Shown here: positions 43,613-56,665 of the stretch, one piece after another
Layout: each line of letters opens with the position of its first letter
Position numbering within the stretch: the first letter of the stretch is position 1
Assembly: GCA_949285915.1 (NCBI GenBank)
Contig: CASDZW010000012.1
Span: 1 to 64,000 of the forward strand
DNA: 64,000 nucleotides
Direction of reading: 5' to 3'
DNA from: an uncultured Collinsella sp.
GTDB lineage: Bacteria > Actinomycetota > Coriobacteriia > Coriobacteriales > Coriobacteriaceae
The notes under the pieces: generated by a model
What the model saw: only the letters and a program-made list of their open reading frames with translations
Told to the model about the DNA's origin: nothing
Databases searched by the model: none
Translations under genes and position numbers: made by a program

Positions 43613-45346
43613 ATGCGGCATGGTCAGCGCGTGGTGGATGGTCGTGTTGCCGTGGCGGATGGCGTCATCGTGGGCGTGCTTTTTGACGACCGCGATGCGG
43701 ACGTGCCCGACCCCGCTGCGGCGACCGTCGTCGACTGCGAAGGCCGCTACCTCACACCCGGCCTTATCGACGGTCACCTGCATATAGAGAGCTCCAACGT
43801 CCGTCCCTCCGAGTACGCCAAGATGGCGCTCGCCCGCGGCACCACGACCGCAATCGCCGACAGCCACGAGATCGCCAACGTCGCCGGCCTCGACGGTCTG
43901 GAGTTCATGATCGAAGACGCCCGTCGCGCTCCGCTCGACATCAAGTTCATGATGCCCTCGTGCGTGCCGGCGCTTCCCGACGAGCAGGCGGGTGCCTCCA
44001 TCACCGCGGCCGATATGCATACGTTCATGGCGGCGCACCCCGGCGACATCTTTGGTTTGGGCGAGATGATGAACATGCCGGGTGTCTTTGCAGCGGATGC
44101 CGAGACGCTCGGTCGCATCGACGCCGCTGACCGCACGGTTTCCGGCCTTGTTGACGGCCACGCGCCGCTTGTGGCCGGATGCGACCTCAACGCATACGCT
44201 GCCGCGGGCATCATCGCCGATCACGAGTGCACCGGTCCCACCGAGGCGCTCGACAAGCTCTCCCGCGGCATGTACCTCATGCTGCGCGAAGGGACCTGCA
44301 GCCACGATCTTGACGCGCTGGCGCCGCTGGTGACGGAAAACCCCGCCCGTGCCCGCCGGTGCTGCTTCGCGACCGATGACCGCGCGCCGTCGGACGCGCT
44401 TGCGGAGGGCATGATCGATAACGCCTGCCGTCGTGCGGTCGCCGCGGGGATCGATCCGGTGGTTGCGCTCACGATGGCCACACTCTCGCCGGCGGAGTGC
44501 TTCTGCCTCGACCACGGACACGCGCCCGCGCGCGAGCGCCGCGGTGCCATCGCGCCCGGCAAGCGGGCGGACGTGCTTTTATGGGAAGACCTTACCTTTG
44601 CGCGCCCACCGCATGCGGTCTTTACCTCAGGCCGGCTCGTGGCGATGGAGGGGCGCTATCTTGGCGAGGTCGCGCCTGCGGCCGAACGCGTCTGCGAGCT
44701 GGAGCAGAAGCTCCGCGGCTCGGTGCGCCTGCCCGAGCTCTCGCTCGGCGTCTTTTCCTATCCGTTCCAGCCGGGCGAGGTCGTGATTGACGCCATCCCC
44801 GGCAAGGCTATCACCGGTTCTGCGCGTCCCGAGACGGCGGAGGGGCTCCGTCGCATTATGCTTATCGAGCGCTACGGCCGCGGTGTCGCGGCGCAGGCGG
44901 CTGGTGCGGACGGTGCAGGTCCCGCGGGAGAGAGCCTTGTAGGCAAGCACATCGGCCGCGGCTGGGTGCGCGGCTTCACCATAACGGGCGGCGCCATCGC
45001 TTCGACGGTGGGACACGACTCCCATAACGTCTGCGTGGTGGGCGATAACCCCGCCGACATGCTCGCCGCGGTGCGCGCTGTCGGCCAAGGCGGGTTTGTA
45101 CTCGTGCGGGACGGCGAGGTTGTGGCCAAGCTCGACCTGCCGCTCGGCGGCCTCATGAGCGACCGTCCGGCAGAGGAGGTCGCTCGGGCCCACGACGCTT
45201 TTGTGACCGCGGCGCGCCGCGCCGGGCTGGAGCCGCCACTCGACCCGATCATGGGCATGATCTTCTTGCCGCTTCCGGTTATCCCCGAGCTGCGTATCCG
45301 CCCCGAAGGCCTCTTTGACACGGTGCGCTACGAATACGTCTCGTAG
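43613..45346 (+). CDS. Adenine deaminase, 5' end disturbed
   Basis: 577 residues of AdeC-type adenine deaminase (adenine to hypoxanthine). The metal and catalytic motifs are intact: GLIDGHLHIESSNV, DSHEIANVAG, VPALP, GEMMNMPGV, CFATDDRAP and the late TVGHDSHN. The ATG at 43613 has no ribosome binding site. A good site (GGAGGGAG) precedes an ATG at 43579 in another frame, which reads AELANMIDAA, like the normal AdeC N-terminus, and then runs out of frame near 43610. A small deletion or frameshift therefore seems to have hit the start. Whether the enzyme is made is uncertain. Confidence 0.75.
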   Translation: MRHGQRVVDGRVAVADGVIVGVLFDDRDADVPDPAAATVVDCEGRYLTPGLIDGHLHIESSNVRPSEYAKMALARGTTTAIADSHEIANVAGLDGLEFMIEDARRAPLDIKFMMPSCVPALPDEQAGASITAADMHTFMAAHPGDIFGLGEMMNMPGVFAADAETLGRIDAADRTVSGLVDGHAPLVAGCDLNAYAAAGIIADHECTGPTEALDKLSRGMYLMLREGTCSHDLDALAPLVTENPARARRCCFATDDRAPSDALAEGMIDNACRRAVAAGIDPVVALTMATLSPAECFCLDHGHAPARERRGAIAPGKRADVLLWEDLTFARPPHAVFTSGRLVAMEGRYLGEVAPAAERVCELEQKLRGSVRLPELSLGVFSYPFQPGEVVIDAIPGKAITGSARPETAEGLRRIMLIERYGRGVAAQAAGADGAGPAGESLVGKHIGRGWVRGFTITGGAIASTVGHDSHNVCVVGDNPADMLAAVRAVGQGGFVLVRDGEVVAKLDLPLGGLMSDRPAEEVARAHDAFVTAARRAGLEPPLDPIMGMIFLPLPVIPELRIRPEGLFDTVRYEYVS

Positions 45347-45402
45347 CCACCCGCTGCCTATTTCGGGACGGGGTCAAAATATGCAGTCCTGCTAGCGGTG
45401 TG

Positions 45403-46248
45403 TCACAGCGCCGCGCTAAAAAGCATATCCATGATGAAACGCCCGACGCCTGCCTCGTCATTGCTGCCGCAAACGATGTTCGCTGCTTCGCGGACCTCGA
45501 CCTCAGCATTTGCCACGGCAACTCCCGTTCCCGCCGCCTGGACCATGGAGAGGTCGTTCAGGTTGTCACCAAAAGCGACGGCGTCCTCAACGGGCTCGCC
45601 CAAGTGCCGGCAAAGCCAGCGCAGCGCCCCTCCCTTTGAGGCTCCGGCCTCCATGACCTCGATGTTCATGGGGTAGGAGCGGGTGATGTCGATGCCCTCA
45701 ACTTTGCGTAGGGCACGCAGCAGCTCGTCACGGTCGCGCGGGTCGTGCCAGTACATGGAAACGCGCTCGAGGTCCTGCACGCGCGCGAGCGTCTCGGGCG
45801 CCTCCTCGTCCACCGGCGCGCGCGTGTCGCGCATAGACTGCGCCATATACGGGTCGCCGGCAAACTCATCGATACGCTCAAAGAGGTCACGGCGCAGATA
45901 GCAGTGCCCGTCCGCAAAGATATCGAACGTGACGTCGCGCCCGCGCGAAAGGTCCCAGCAGGCGAGTGCGTGCTCGCGCGTGAGCGGGGCGGAGTGGATG
46001 GTCCGCGCCTCAGCGAGGCGGTCCGCGCCCGTCCCAAGTTCAGAGACCGTGGCCCCGTTGGCGCTCACCGCAAAGTGCACAGCCGGGTGGTCGAGAATCT
46101 CGTGCGGGATGCCTGCGAGCGGCCTGCCGGAGCAGGGGACAAACTCCCACCCGCGCGCGGCAAGCGCATCGAGCGCGCGCCAGCAGAGGTCGTCCACATG
46201 CTTTTCTGAGTCCAGGAAGGTCCCGTCCAGGTCGGAGAAGAAGATCAT
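45403..46248 (-). CDS. HAD superfamily phosphatase, Cof type
   Basis: 281 residues. The nucleophile motif DLDGTFLD is at the start, SANGA in motif II and AFGDNLNDLSMV as the acidic motif IV, with a C2-type cap between. Such enzymes dephosphorylate sugar phosphates, flavins or nucleotides; the substrate cannot be named. It starts 9 bases after the citrate synthase stop and is probably cotranscribed with it. Confidence 0.85.
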   Translation of the reverse strand: MIFFSDLDGTFLDSEKHVDDLCWRALDALAARGWEFVPCSGRPLAGIPHEILDHPAVHFAVSANGATVSELGTGADRLAEARTIHSAPLTREHALACWDLSRGRDVTFDIFADGHCYLRRDLFERIDEFAGDPYMAQSMRDTRAPVDEEAPETLARVQDLERVSMYWHDPRDRDELLRALRKVEGIDITRSYPMNIEVMEAGASKGGALRWLCRHLGEPVEDAVAFGDNLNDLSMVQAAGTGVAVANAEVEVREAANIVCGSNDEAGVGRFIMDMLFSAAL

Positions 46249-46257
46249 CGGGCGGCC

Positions 46258-47667
46258 TTAGCGCTCGGCGAGCGGCACATAGGTGACATCGTCCAGAACC
46301 GCGTTGTATGCGGGACGGATGATGCGATGGGCGCCGTAGAGCTCCTCCATGCGGTGCGCGGCCCAGCCGGCCATGCGCGCCACGGCAAAGAGCGGCGTGA
46401 AGAGGATCTCGGGCACGCCGAGGATGCTGTAGATAAAGCCCGTGTACAGGTCGATATTGGCGCAGATGGGCTTGGTCATGCCGCGCACGTCGCGCATGAC
46501 AGCCGGCGCAATGCGCTCGATACGCTCGATAAGCGCAAACTCCTTGCCAAGGCCCTTCTCCTCGGCGAGCGAACGCGCGTAGCGCTTGCAGATCTGAGCG
46601 CGCGGGTCTGAGAGCGTGTAGATGGCGTGCCCCATGCCGTAGATGAGACCGGAGTGGTCGAAAGCCTCGCCCGTCAGGATCTTCGCCAGGTAAGCGGCGA
46701 CTTCGTCGTCATCGTCCCAATTTGTCACGTGCGCGCGGATGTCGGCGTGCATCTGGGTCACCTTGGCGTTGGCGCCGCCGTGGCGCGGGCCCTTGAGCGA
46801 GCCGATGGCGGCGGCGTAGGCGGAGTAGGCGTCGGTTGCGGAGGACGACAGCACGCGGCAGCTGAAGGTTGAGTTGTTACCGCCGCCGTGCTCGGCGTGG
46901 AGCATGAGCATGACGTCGAGGAGCATGGCCTCCTCATGGGTGAAGTCGTCTCCGCCGCGCAGTACCTCGAGAATCGCCTCGGCCATCGAGGCGGAGGCGT
47001 TGGGCTCGGGTACCTGAACGCGCACGCCGGAGTCCATCGCCTCGTGCGTGATATGGGCGATGGCGGCGATGCGCGGAAGACGTGCGAGCAGCGACAGCGC
47101 GACGTCCACCTCGTGCGGAGCGGTGATGTCGTCGGGCGTTTCGTCAAAGGCGTAGAGCATGAGCACGGCGCGCTGCAGCACGTTCATGATGCTGTTGGAC
47201 TTTGTGGCAAGCGGGAACTCGGAGATGTACTCGTCTTCAAGCAAACGGAGGCTGCCGATGCGCGCGCCGATGCTCTCGAGCTCGTCCGCGCGTGGGAGCT
47301 CACCGGTAAGCAGGAGGTAGGCGACCTCCTCGTAGCCAAAGCGGTCCTCTGCCTGGGCGTGGTCGATGATCTCGGCGATATCGTAGCCGCGGATGGTGAG
47401 CTTGCCTTCGTCAGGAATGAACTTGCCGTTCTCCTTGCGGTAGCCGTGCACGTCGGCGATGCGCGTGAGGCCGGCGACCACACCCGAGCCATCGGCGTTG
47501 CGCAGGCCGCGCTTGACGTCGTGCTCGCGATAGAGTTCCTCGTCATAGGGCATCATGGAGGCGCCGGTGTAGAGGCGCGTTGACGCAGGGGAGATGCGCC
47601 TCGACTTAGCGAAGTTCTGGAGATGGCGCTGAGCCGGCGCAATATGGTTATAGAACTGGTCGATCAC
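46258..47667 (-). CDS. gltA: Citrate synthase
   Basis: 469 residues, GTG start after GGGGGC. It condenses oxaloacetate and acetyl-CoA. MLHAEHGGGNNSTF and GMGHAIYTLSDPRA carry the active-site histidines, and FAVARMAGWAAHRMEE the late conserved arginine region. An N-terminal extension of about 38 residues precedes the core, as in Gram-positive anaerobe enzymes that supply glutamate. No other citric-acid-cycle genes are near. Confidence 0.92.
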   Translation of the reverse strand: MIDQFYNHIAPAQRHLQNFAKSRRISPASTRLYTGASMMPYDEELYREHDVKRGLRNADGSGVVAGLTRIADVHGYRKENGKFIPDEGKLTIRGYDIAEIIDHAQAEDRFGYEEVAYLLLTGELPRADELESIGARIGSLRLLEDEYISEFPLATKSNSIMNVLQRAVLMLYAFDETPDDITAPHEVDVALSLLARLPRIAAIAHITHEAMDSGVRVQVPEPNASASMAEAILEVLRGGDDFTHEEAMLLDVMLMLHAEHGGGNNSTFSCRVLSSSATDAYSAYAAAIGSLKGPRHGGANAKVTQMHADIRAHVTNWDDDDEVAAYLAKILTGEAFDHSGLIYGMGHAIYTLSDPRAQICKRYARSLAEEKGLGKEFALIERIERIAPAVMRDVRGMTKPICANIDLYTGFIYSILGVPEILFTPLFAVARMAGWAAHRMEELYGAHRIIRPAYNAVLDDVTYVPLAER

Positions 47668-47738
47668 GGTGCCCCCAATCTAATTGGTTCGCAAGGCGGG
47701 CGTGGTGCCGCTATGCCGGCGCGTGCCGGCGGTGCCGC

Positions 47739-48026
47739 TTAGAGGCGGTACATGAAGTTGAAGACGTCCTCGCGCTGCACCTGGACGCTCACACCGATCT
47801 CCTCGCCAGCCGCGGCGAGTTCCTGCGAGAGCTCGGTGAAGTCGAGCGAGCAGGCGCTCGTGTCGGCGAGCATCGTCATAGTAAAGATGTCCTCGATAAC
47901 GCTTTGGGTGATGTCGCGGATGTCAACGTTGGTCTCGCCGAGCACGCGGGTGATGGCGGCGAGGATGCCCGGGCGGTTTTTGCCGAGGACGGTGATGACG
48001 ACGCGGGTGGGGGAGAGCTCTGCCAT
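47739..48026 (-). CDS. ACT domain protein (UPF0237 type)
   Basis: 95 residues: VVITVLGKNRPGILAAITRV, NVDIRDITQSVIEDIFTM and a C-terminal QREDVFNFMYRL. This is the short stand-alone ACT family, thought to bind amino acids; no defined role. Upstream of gltA on the same strand with a 71-base gap. Confidence 0.88.
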   Translation of the reverse strand: MAELSPTRVVITVLGKNRPGILAAITRVLGETNVDIRDITQSVIEDIFTMTMLADTSACSLDFTELSQELAAAGEEIGVSVQVQREDVFNFMYRL

Positions 48027-48164
48027 GAGCGGTCCTTTCTGTCGATGGCGCCCTGTGCGGCGGCGCGGTATTTCGAAGCAGTTTACCCATTGTATCGGTC
48101 GAACATTTCCGACGCGTGTACGTAAACGCGTCCGTTCATGGAAGTCTCATGGCGCAACACGCTT

Positions 48165-48195
48165 TTGGGCAGGCAATCTGCGGGTGTGGTATCCT
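48165..48195 (+). promoter_or_regulatory. Extended -10 promoter for rpmE
   Basis: TGGTATCCT (48187-48195) is an extended -10 element; TTGGGC (48165-48170) is a weak -35. It would give a leader of about 80 nt before rpmE. Confidence 0.5.
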
Positions 48196-48211
48196 AGGCA
48201 AGTTGTGTTTT

Positions 48212-48261
48212 GCCTTGGTCGGAAACCAAGGCGCCTTATCGTTTCGGTATCAAGCCGAAAC
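48212..48261 (+). promoter_or_regulatory. Two-hairpin leader of rpmE
   Basis: GCCTTGGT (48212-48219) pairs with ACCAAGGC (48225-48232); GTTTCGG (48241-48247) pairs with CCGAAAC (48255-48261). The second stem ends 17 bases before the start codon, near the ribosome binding site GAAAGGAG. L31 genes of several phyla have autogenous leader RNAs; whether this matches one needs a covariance search. Confidence 0.5.
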
Positions 48262-48278
48262 ACGAAAGGAGTCCCCTG

Positions 48279-48719
48279 ATGAAGCCTGGTATTCATCCCG
48301 AGTACATGGAGTGCACGGTGCGCTGCTCCTGCGGCAACACCTTTGTGACCCGTGCTACCGTGCCCGAGATCCGCGTCGAGCTCTGCAACGAGTGCCATCC
48401 GTTCTACACCGGCCAGCAGAAGTTCGTCGACACCGGTGGACGCGTTCAGCGCTTCGCCGACAAGTTCGGTGGCGCCGCTCAGGCCGCTCTCGAGCGTGAG
48501 GCCGCCAAGAAGGCCGCCCGTGCCGCCGCTGCCGAGGAGGCCGCTGCCAAGAAGGCCGCCGAGCGCGAGGCCAAGGCCGCCGAGAAGGCCAAGCGTGCCG
48601 CTGAGTTTGAGAAGAAGGCCGCTGCCGAGGCTGCCAAGAAGGCCGCTGAGGCTCCTGCCGAGGATGCCGTCGAGGCTCCCGCTGAGGCTGCCGCTGAGAC
48701 CGAGGCTGCCGCTGAGTAA
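48279..48719 (+). CDS. rpmE: 50S ribosomal protein L31 with long Ala/Lys/Glu tail
   Basis: 146 residues, about twice the normal 70. The core (1-70) begins [20 protein letters not shown] and has the zinc ligands Cys16, Cys18, Cys36 and Cys39. The tail (about 70-146) is made of Ala, Lys and Glu with heptad-like spacing, likely a charged helix, ending in Ala/Pro/Glu repeats. The start after GAAAGGAG is chosen because family homology begins there. Confidence 0.94.
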   Translation: MKPGIHPEYMECTVRCSCGNTFVTRATVPEIRVELCNECHPFYTGQQKFVDTGGRVQRFADKFGGAAQAALEREAAKKAARAAAAEEAAAKKAAEREAKAAEKAKRAAEFEKKAAAEAAKKAAEAPAEDAVEAPAEAAAETEAAAE

Positions 48720-48742
48720 CCAGTACGGTTCATAGATTTGTG

Positions 48743-48776
48743 AAGGCCCTGTCGTGTTGTGCGACAGGGCCTTTTT
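48743..48776 (+). terminator. Intrinsic terminator after rpmE
   Basis: AAGGCCCTGTCG (48743-48754) pairs with CGACAGGGCCTT (48762-48773), followed by TTT. Confidence 0.88.
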
Positions 48777-49268
48777 GCTATCAAGAGCTATGGCAAAGAC
48801 CGTACCAGCACATTTGCTGATTTACTAACTTTGAGAATCAAAAACAAACGTTTGTCAACTAAAGATAGGCGGATGGAAGCCATTTTGGCGACTCGTTCGT
48901 ACAAATTGGCGCCTGACCTTATAAAACAAACCCCGAATTATTTTTCTAAGAAGTGCCGTTCACGGATTAGTCGGCCCGCTTGTCTGAAATATGTAGACGT
49001 TGCGAAGATGGCAGCATAACATCGTAATGTCACTACGTCTGTGGCGAGAGGACGTGGCTCCGATCCAAGGCATTTCCCCGTTTTGGCAAGAGCACTTTCT
49101 TTCACCAGAGACGGACGCGCTCAGTAAGGTCTGCGCTAGGTGCAGATGGCCGAATTGAGCGAGGGCCGCCCTTTCAGCGCCGTGTGGGGTGCCGACCCCA
49201 GGGGGTGGCGCGGCGGTCCGCTTTTCGGATAGGGGAGACGGCGAGGCAAACGGAAGGAGATGAAAGAA
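48777..49268 (+). promoter_or_regulatory. AT-rich control region of the cellobiose-type PTS operon
   Basis: About 490 bases without a convincing gene, clearly richer in A and T than the surroundings. It has the perfect palindrome ACAAACGTTTGT (48844-48855), an operator-like site; a TATAAA at 48920; an inverted pair AGACGT (48995-49000) and ACGTCT (49035-49040); and a GGGGT/ACCCC stem near 49187-49199. Together these suggest regulation of the downstream sugar operon, with promoter position not fixed. Confidence 0.45.
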
Positions 49269-49598
49269 ATGGCAGAAGAGGATACCAGCATGGAGATGAT
49301 CTCGTTCGGGATCGTTGCTGCGGCCGGTCAGGCTCGCAGCATGGCCATGGAGGCTATCAAGACCGCGCGCGAGGGCGACATCGCTCAGGCTCGTGAGCTC
49401 CTCGAGGAGTCCCGTAAGGCGGGTCTCGAGGCTCATGACGAGCAGACGAAGCTGCTCTCCCGTGAGGCTGGCGGCGACCACGTCCCCGTAGACGTGCTGC
49501 TCGTCCACTCGCAGGACCACCTGATGACCTCGATGCTTTGCCAGGACCTGGCAGAGGAGCTCATCAACCTGTACGAGGCTGTGGGTAAGCTTTCCTAA
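49269..49598 (+). CDS. PTS lactose/cellobiose-type IIA component
   Basis: 109 residues, all-helical. His80 in LLVHSQDHLM is the phosphorylation site taken from HPr. The start at 49269 is preferred over the ATG at 49260, which touches the ribosome binding site GGAAGGAG. First gene of the operon IIA-IIB-membrane protein-IIC-glucosidase. Confidence 0.93.
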   Translation: MAEEDTSMEMISFGIVAAAGQARSMAMEAIKTAREGDIAQARELLEESRKAGLEAHDEQTKLLSREAGGDHVPVDVLLVHSQDHLMTSMLCQDLAEELINLYEAVGKLS

Positions 49599-49661
49599 GG
49601 TAGCTGACCATCGGTCAAAAGGGGTGCGACGCACCCCCGTCAATGAAGAGGGAGATTCAAG

Positions 49662-49964
49662 ATGAAGGTTTTGCTCGTTTGCGCTGCCGGTATGTCCACC
49701 AGCATGCTTATGAAGAAGATGGACGAGTACGCTGCTGCCAATGGCATCGATCTCGAGATCAACGCCATGAGCTTCAGCGAGCTCAAGAACCCGGCTGATG
49801 CTGGCTATGAGTGCATTCTCATTGGCCCGCAGATCGCCTATCAGAAGGATAAGGTCATCAAGAAGGCCCAGGGCCTGCCGGTCGACGTCATCCCCATGGC
49901 GAACTACGGCCGCCAGAACTGCCCGGCCATCTTCGAGCAGCTGAACGGCCTTCTCGGCAAGTAA
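49662..49964 (+). CDS. PTS cellobiose-type IIB component
   Basis: 100 residues. The P-loop LLVCAAGMSTSMLMKKM carries Cys7, which takes phosphate from IIA and gives it to the sugar during transport by IIC. The rest, including GPQIAYQKDKV, fits the IIB Lac/Cel fold. Confidence 0.93.
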   Translation: MKVLLVCAAGMSTSMLMKKMDEYAAANGIDLEINAMSFSELKNPADAGYECILIGPQIAYQKDKVIKKAQGLPVDVIPMANYGRQNCPAIFEQLNGLLGK

Positions 49965-50012
49965 GCGCTTCGATTGAACCTTGTGCAGATAAAGGCTACG
50001 GAGAGGTAAGAC

Positions 50013-50567
50013 GTGTCGAGAAAGCAGGATAGAAAGAAGCGTCGTCAGCGTGCTTTGGAGGATGTCCGTCTGAAGGAGCATCCCGAGCACACGACGAGGT
50101 TCTACTACGATGAGCAGCTGGTGCGCGGCGCTCGCGTGACCCGTTTCATGTTTGTGCGCTACATGTCGGCGTTCATCTTCTTCCTGAACCTTTCTTGGTT
50201 CATTCTTATTCTCTCAGTCGGTTCCTGGGGCTGCCTTGTTCCTCTGTTCAACGCCCTCACCGCTGGCATCGCTCTTGTTGAGTGCATGGTTAGCGTTGCG
50301 CGCGATTATGAGGAGCTCAAGTACGGCGAGAAACTCTACCTCGTCTCGGTCGTGCTTACCGCCCTGGTTGCCGTGTACACCCTCGTGATGGGGCGGGAAC
50401 TGTTCTTCCCGTTCCTGACGCTGCCGGTGTACGGCGCCGTCTATTGCCTTATCAGCATCGCTGCAGAGCTTTTGGTCCTGCGTCGCCTCAAGAAGATGCG
50501 TGACCATACCGACAAGCGCTATGAGCGCTATGCCCGGGTCTCTGCAGAGGCATCCAATGTTTCCTGA
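50013..50567 (+). CDS. Membrane protein of unknown function inside the PTS operon
   Basis: 184 residues, GTG start after GAGAGG. A basic N-terminus (SRKQDRKKRRQRALED) is followed by four hydrophobic helices (about 55-165) and a charged C-terminus. No family is recognised. It lies between IIB and IIC with short gaps on both sides, so it is cotranscribed and may assist or regulate the transporter. Confidence 0.75.
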   Translation: MSRKQDRKKRRQRALEDVRLKEHPEHTTRFYYDEQLVRGARVTRFMFVRYMSAFIFFLNLSWFILILSVGSWGCLVPLFNALTAGIALVECMVSVARDYEELKYGEKLYLVSVVLTALVAVYTLVMGRELFFPFLTLPVYGAVYCLISIAAELLVLRRLKKMRDHTDKRYERYARVSAEASNVS

Positions 50568-50584
50568 GAGGATGTGACTTTACA

Positions 50585-51925
50585 TTGTTCGAATTCCTTG
50601 AGAAGTATGTCATGGGCCCGATGACCACGGTCGCCCAGTTCCGTATGGTTCGCGCCATTACCCAGGCCGGTATGTCCACCATCGGTGTCACCATCGTCGG
50701 TTCGATGTTCCTGGTTATCAACGTCCTGCCCCAGGCCTTCCCGGTCCTCGAGGGCATCTGGGACGTGTCGTTCAACCAGATCACGAACATCTACATGCTC
50801 GCCAACTATGCGACGATCAGCTCCATCTCGCTCTACTTCCTGATCGCCGTTGCGTTCGAGTATGCGCGCATTCTGTCCGAGGAGGATGAGATTGGCATCA
50901 AGCCGATCAACGCCGTGCAGATCGCGCTGTTCTCTTACCTCATGCTCATCCCGCAGCTTGAGATGGTCGACGGCGTCATCTCTCTCATGAGCAATCCTGA
51001 TGCTGGTGTCTTCAACGGTATGGCCACCGCTGCCGGTACCCTTGGCCGCTTCGGCTCCTCCGCGCTCTTCGTGACGTTCATCGTCTCGTTCTACTCCGTG
51101 CGCATCTACGCCATCTGCGTCCAGAAGCACATCGTCATCAAGCTTCCCGATGTCGTTCCCGCCGGCGTTGCGAACTCCTTCACCTCGCTCGTCCCGGTCG
51201 CGTTCGTCGCTATCGTGAACATGCTCATCCAGGGCGTGCTCTTCGCCTTCGGCACGAACATCTTCGACATCATCGCCATCCCCTTCGGCTTCATCACCTA
51301 CATCTGCGACACGCTGCCTGGCCTCATCGTCATCCAGCTCCTCATCCACCTGCTCTGGGTCGTGGGTATTCACGGTGCCTCCATCATCGGCTCCTTCTAC
51401 TCCGCGATCGCTCTTGCGAACATGGCTGAGAACGCCGCCGGTGGCCACATGTTCCTCGCTGGCGACCCGTTCAACCCGTTCGTCTACGCCGGTGGTTCTG
51501 GCGCTACGCTCGCCCTCGCCTTCATGCTCTGCTTCATCGCTAAGTCCGAGCAGCTGAAGGCCATCGGTAAGGCCGAGATCGTCCCGGCTCTCTTCAACAT
51601 CAACGAGCCCATCCTCTTCGGCCTGCCGATCGTGTACAACCCCAACGTCATCGTGCCGTTCATCATGGCGCCCGTCATCTGCGTGATCGCCGCCTACATC
51701 GAGTTCCAGGTTGGTCTCATCACCCCGATCATCGCGAGCGCTCCTTGGTGCACGCCTGGCCCGCTGAACGCGTTCCTCGGCACGGGCGGCAGCCTCATCT
51801 CCGCTCTTATGTCGTTCGTGAACATCCTTCTCGCCGGCGCCATCTGGTTCCCGTTCTTCAAGCGCTATGACAGCAAGCTCTACGCTGAGGAGCAGGAGAA
51901 GCTCGCCGAGGAGTCCGCTGCGTAA
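50585..51925 (+). CDS. PTS cellobiose-type IIC permease
   Basis: 446 residues with a TTG start and about ten membrane spans. FNINEPILFGLPIVYNP and PWCTPGPLNAFLGTGG are typical of the lactose/cellobiose/chitobiose IIC family. It moves the beta-disaccharide and, with IIB, phosphorylates it. GAGAGGA lies 11 bases upstream of the start. Confidence 0.92.
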   Translation: MFEFLEKYVMGPMTTVAQFRMVRAITQAGMSTIGVTIVGSMFLVINVLPQAFPVLEGIWDVSFNQITNIYMLANYATISSISLYFLIAVAFEYARILSEEDEIGIKPINAVQIALFSYLMLIPQLEMVDGVISLMSNPDAGVFNGMATAAGTLGRFGSSALFVTFIVSFYSVRIYAICVQKHIVIKLPDVVPAGVANSFTSLVPVAFVAIVNMLIQGVLFAFGTNIFDIIAIPFGFITYICDTLPGLIVIQLLIHLLWVVGIHGASIIGSFYSAIALANMAENAAGGHMFLAGDPFNPFVYAGGSGATLALAFMLCFIAKSEQLKAIGKAEIVPALFNINEPILFGLPIVYNPNVIVPFIMAPVICVIAAYIEFQVGLITPIIASAPWCTPGPLNAFLGTGGSLISALMSFVNILLAGAIWFPFFKRYDSKLYAEEQEKLAEESAA

Positions 51926-51993
51926 GCTTCGGTTCCCGTCTAGGGCCATCGTTGCCTGAATCTCAGGGTCTTATGAGACCCCAGCAGCGATGA

Positions 51994-53562
<1,569 letters not shown>

Positions 53563-53588
53563 CGGCTCGCCGCTCATCATAGCGCTGC

Positions 53589-53619
53589 AAGATGGCCCGG
53601 GTTCCCGGGCCATCTTCTT
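53589..53619 (+). terminator. Intrinsic terminator of the PTS operon
   Basis: AAGATGGCCCGG (53589-53600) pairs with CCGGGCCATCTT (53605-53616), followed by CTTATTT. Confidence 0.88.
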
Positions 53620-53750
53620 ATTTGTGCGTGGTTTATCCGTGCGTACACGCAACCTTCGCAACCGAGAGCCGCTTTAGGGATAGAGTAATCGCGTGTGAAT
53701 CTGACCGTCGGCCGCCCCGCGCGCCGGCGTATGCGTGAAAAGGACCGCCC

Positions 53751-56660
<2,910 letters not shown>

Positions 56661-56665
56661 GCGCC

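Noticed and set aside
48759-49019. Open frame of 86 codons after rpmE
   Set aside because: It starts inside the rpmE terminator, lacks a ribosome binding site and shows no family-like sequence. It is kept only as part of the AT-rich control region.
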